From assembly GCA_035308345.1 (NCBI GenBank), contig DATGGW010000247.1, positions 1-29,760 of the forward strand: a DNA stretch of 29,760 bases, written 5' to 3'. Positions within the stretch are counted from its first letter, which is position 1. Each line of letters starts with the position of its first letter. The translations under genes and the position numbers were made by a program. Origin of the DNA: CF-113 sp035308345. Lineage in GTDB: Bacteria > Chloroflexota > Ktedonobacteria > Ktedonobacterales > Ktedonobacteraceae. Below, one piece after another: positions 29,379-29,760 of this stretch. The notes beneath the pieces were generated by a model. It ran no database searches, had not been told where the DNA came from, and was given only the letters and a program-made list of their open reading frames with translations.

Positions 29379-29454
29379 CAGGGCGGGGGCAAGCCCCGCC
29401 CCTACCCTACTGCGAAGCGGGTGGCGAAGCCGTACAGGGTAGGGGCAGCCCTGG
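29379..29454. repeat. Compound GC-rich hairpin element with GCAAG loop (copy 3)
   Basis: GGGCGGGG (29381-29388), loop GCAAG and CCCCGCCC (29394-29401) form one hairpin. GCCCCTACCCT (29398-29408) and AGGGTAGGGGC (29436-29446) form a second 11-bp stem that overlaps it. Outer arms CAGGGC (29379-29384) and GCCCTG (29448-29453) bracket the whole element. Alternative folds compete. The shared loop ties it to the hairpins near 9850 and 11530. Confidence 0.65.
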
Positions 29455-29537
29455 CTCTATGGTTTTTAATCTCTACCAGTTTGCTTGTTTTATCTCGCAG
29501 TTCCCTTTTCGATAGAAAATGCATTTTCTTTTATCTC

Positions 29538-29566
29538 TTGCATTATTTTCAACTATGATGTATAAT
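29538..29566 (+). promoter_or_regulatory. Strong sigma-A promoter for the gene at the right edge
   Basis: TTGCAT (29538-29543), a 17-nt spacer and consensus TATAAT (29561-29566) make a good vegetative promoter. Transcription from about 29573 gives a leader of about 175 nt to the ATG at 29749. Confidence 0.75.
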
Positions 29567-29748
29567 TATAGCGCGCAAGCAAACAGCTAAGCGTGTATTA
29601 AATGACCGACTTCGTATTTAAAGCTCGCAATGTTCCCCCCGTTTGCCTCTCTATGTAGGTAGTAGGTGGATCGCGTTAGCGCTTTTAGCTTGTATAACAG
29701 CATCAAAGATGTATCTCTCAAGGAACCAGGTAAGAAAGGAAATCCCCC

Positions 29749-29760
29749 ATGGAAGAACGT
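29749..29760 (+). CDS. First four codons of a gene running off the window
   Basis: An SD AAAGGAAA precedes ATG GAA GAA CGT (Met-Glu-Glu-Arg) at the very end of the window, downstream of a strong promoter. Nothing can be said of its product. Confidence 0.45.

Larger units (their letters stand above)
29372..29748. other. Intergenic region after the permease gene
   Basis: This non-coding stretch between the permease terminator and the next gene carries the compound hairpin element at 29379-29454, an AT-rich tract, a strong promoter at 29538-29566 and a leader of about 175 nt. I see no small ORF with good support in it. Confidence 0.5.

Noticed and set aside
29664..29675. AGGTGGATCGCG in the leader of the right-edge gene, resembling the T-box AGGGTGG-ACCGCG motif
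   Set aside because: The match is imperfect (missing bases in the ACCGCG part), the leader is short for a T-box, and I could not trace a stem I or a competing terminator. The downstream gene is not visible.

Overview
The window looks like a chromosomal segment from a Ktedonobacteria-like member of the Chloroflexota. This is an inference from gene content, not a database match. The evidence is a mid-GC genome with Shine-Dalgarno (SD)-led genes, large CHAT/STAND/TPR and FHA-containing proteins, secreted S53 and propeller proteins, a Qng1 (DUF2419) gene of the kind known from the chloroflexote Sphaerobacter, and GC-rich intergenic hairpins. I see no tRNA, rRNA, CRISPR array, transposase or phage gene.

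Left part (1-11460): a partial unknown gene (-) at the edge; a type II NADH dehydrogenase (+); a secreted S53 (sedolisin/kumamolisin-like) peptidase (-); obgE (+) followed after 6 nt by a 1299-residue CHAT-protease/STAND-ATPase/TPR protein (+); and a membrane-anchored YncE-like propeller protein (+).

Centre (11566-19915): a minus-strand set read in the order ATP-grasp A, ATP-grasp B, APH-like kinase fold, ABC-FHA exporter 2, ABC-FHA exporter 1. Gaps and overlaps are 19 nt, ATGA (4-nt overlap), ATGA, and a 155-nt leader. This is the best candidate for an undescribed system. Two ligase/kinase-type ATP-grasp enzymes and a phosphotransferase-fold protein with an altered catalytic loop are joined to two ABC exporters, each ending in a phosphothreonine-reading FHA domain. 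The leader of exporter 1 has a tandem 14-bp repeat, an SD-led three-codon ORF (Met-Leu-Arg-stop) and a hairpin abutting the exporter's SD. This resembles translational attenuation.

Right part (19916-29760): a 758-nt regulatory region with a near-consensus promoter, a leader of about 300 nt and two short SD-led ORFs precedes a secreted sialidase-like (BNR) protein (+). Then come a minus-strand operon of qng1, murE and an mraY-like gene with a long C-terminal extension, an APC-family amino acid permease (+) with a strong terminator, a compound hairpin repeat, and a good promoter leading to a gene that starts at 29749 and runs off the window.

Short GC-rich hairpins with a GCAAG loop recur between genes (9850-9876, 11530-11560, 29381-29401) and look like a dispersed REP-like family. 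Several starts were moved from the longest open frame to SD-supported codons: ndh at 669, the propeller gene at 10015, the sialidase-like gene at 20674, mraY at 24560 and the permease at 27591.
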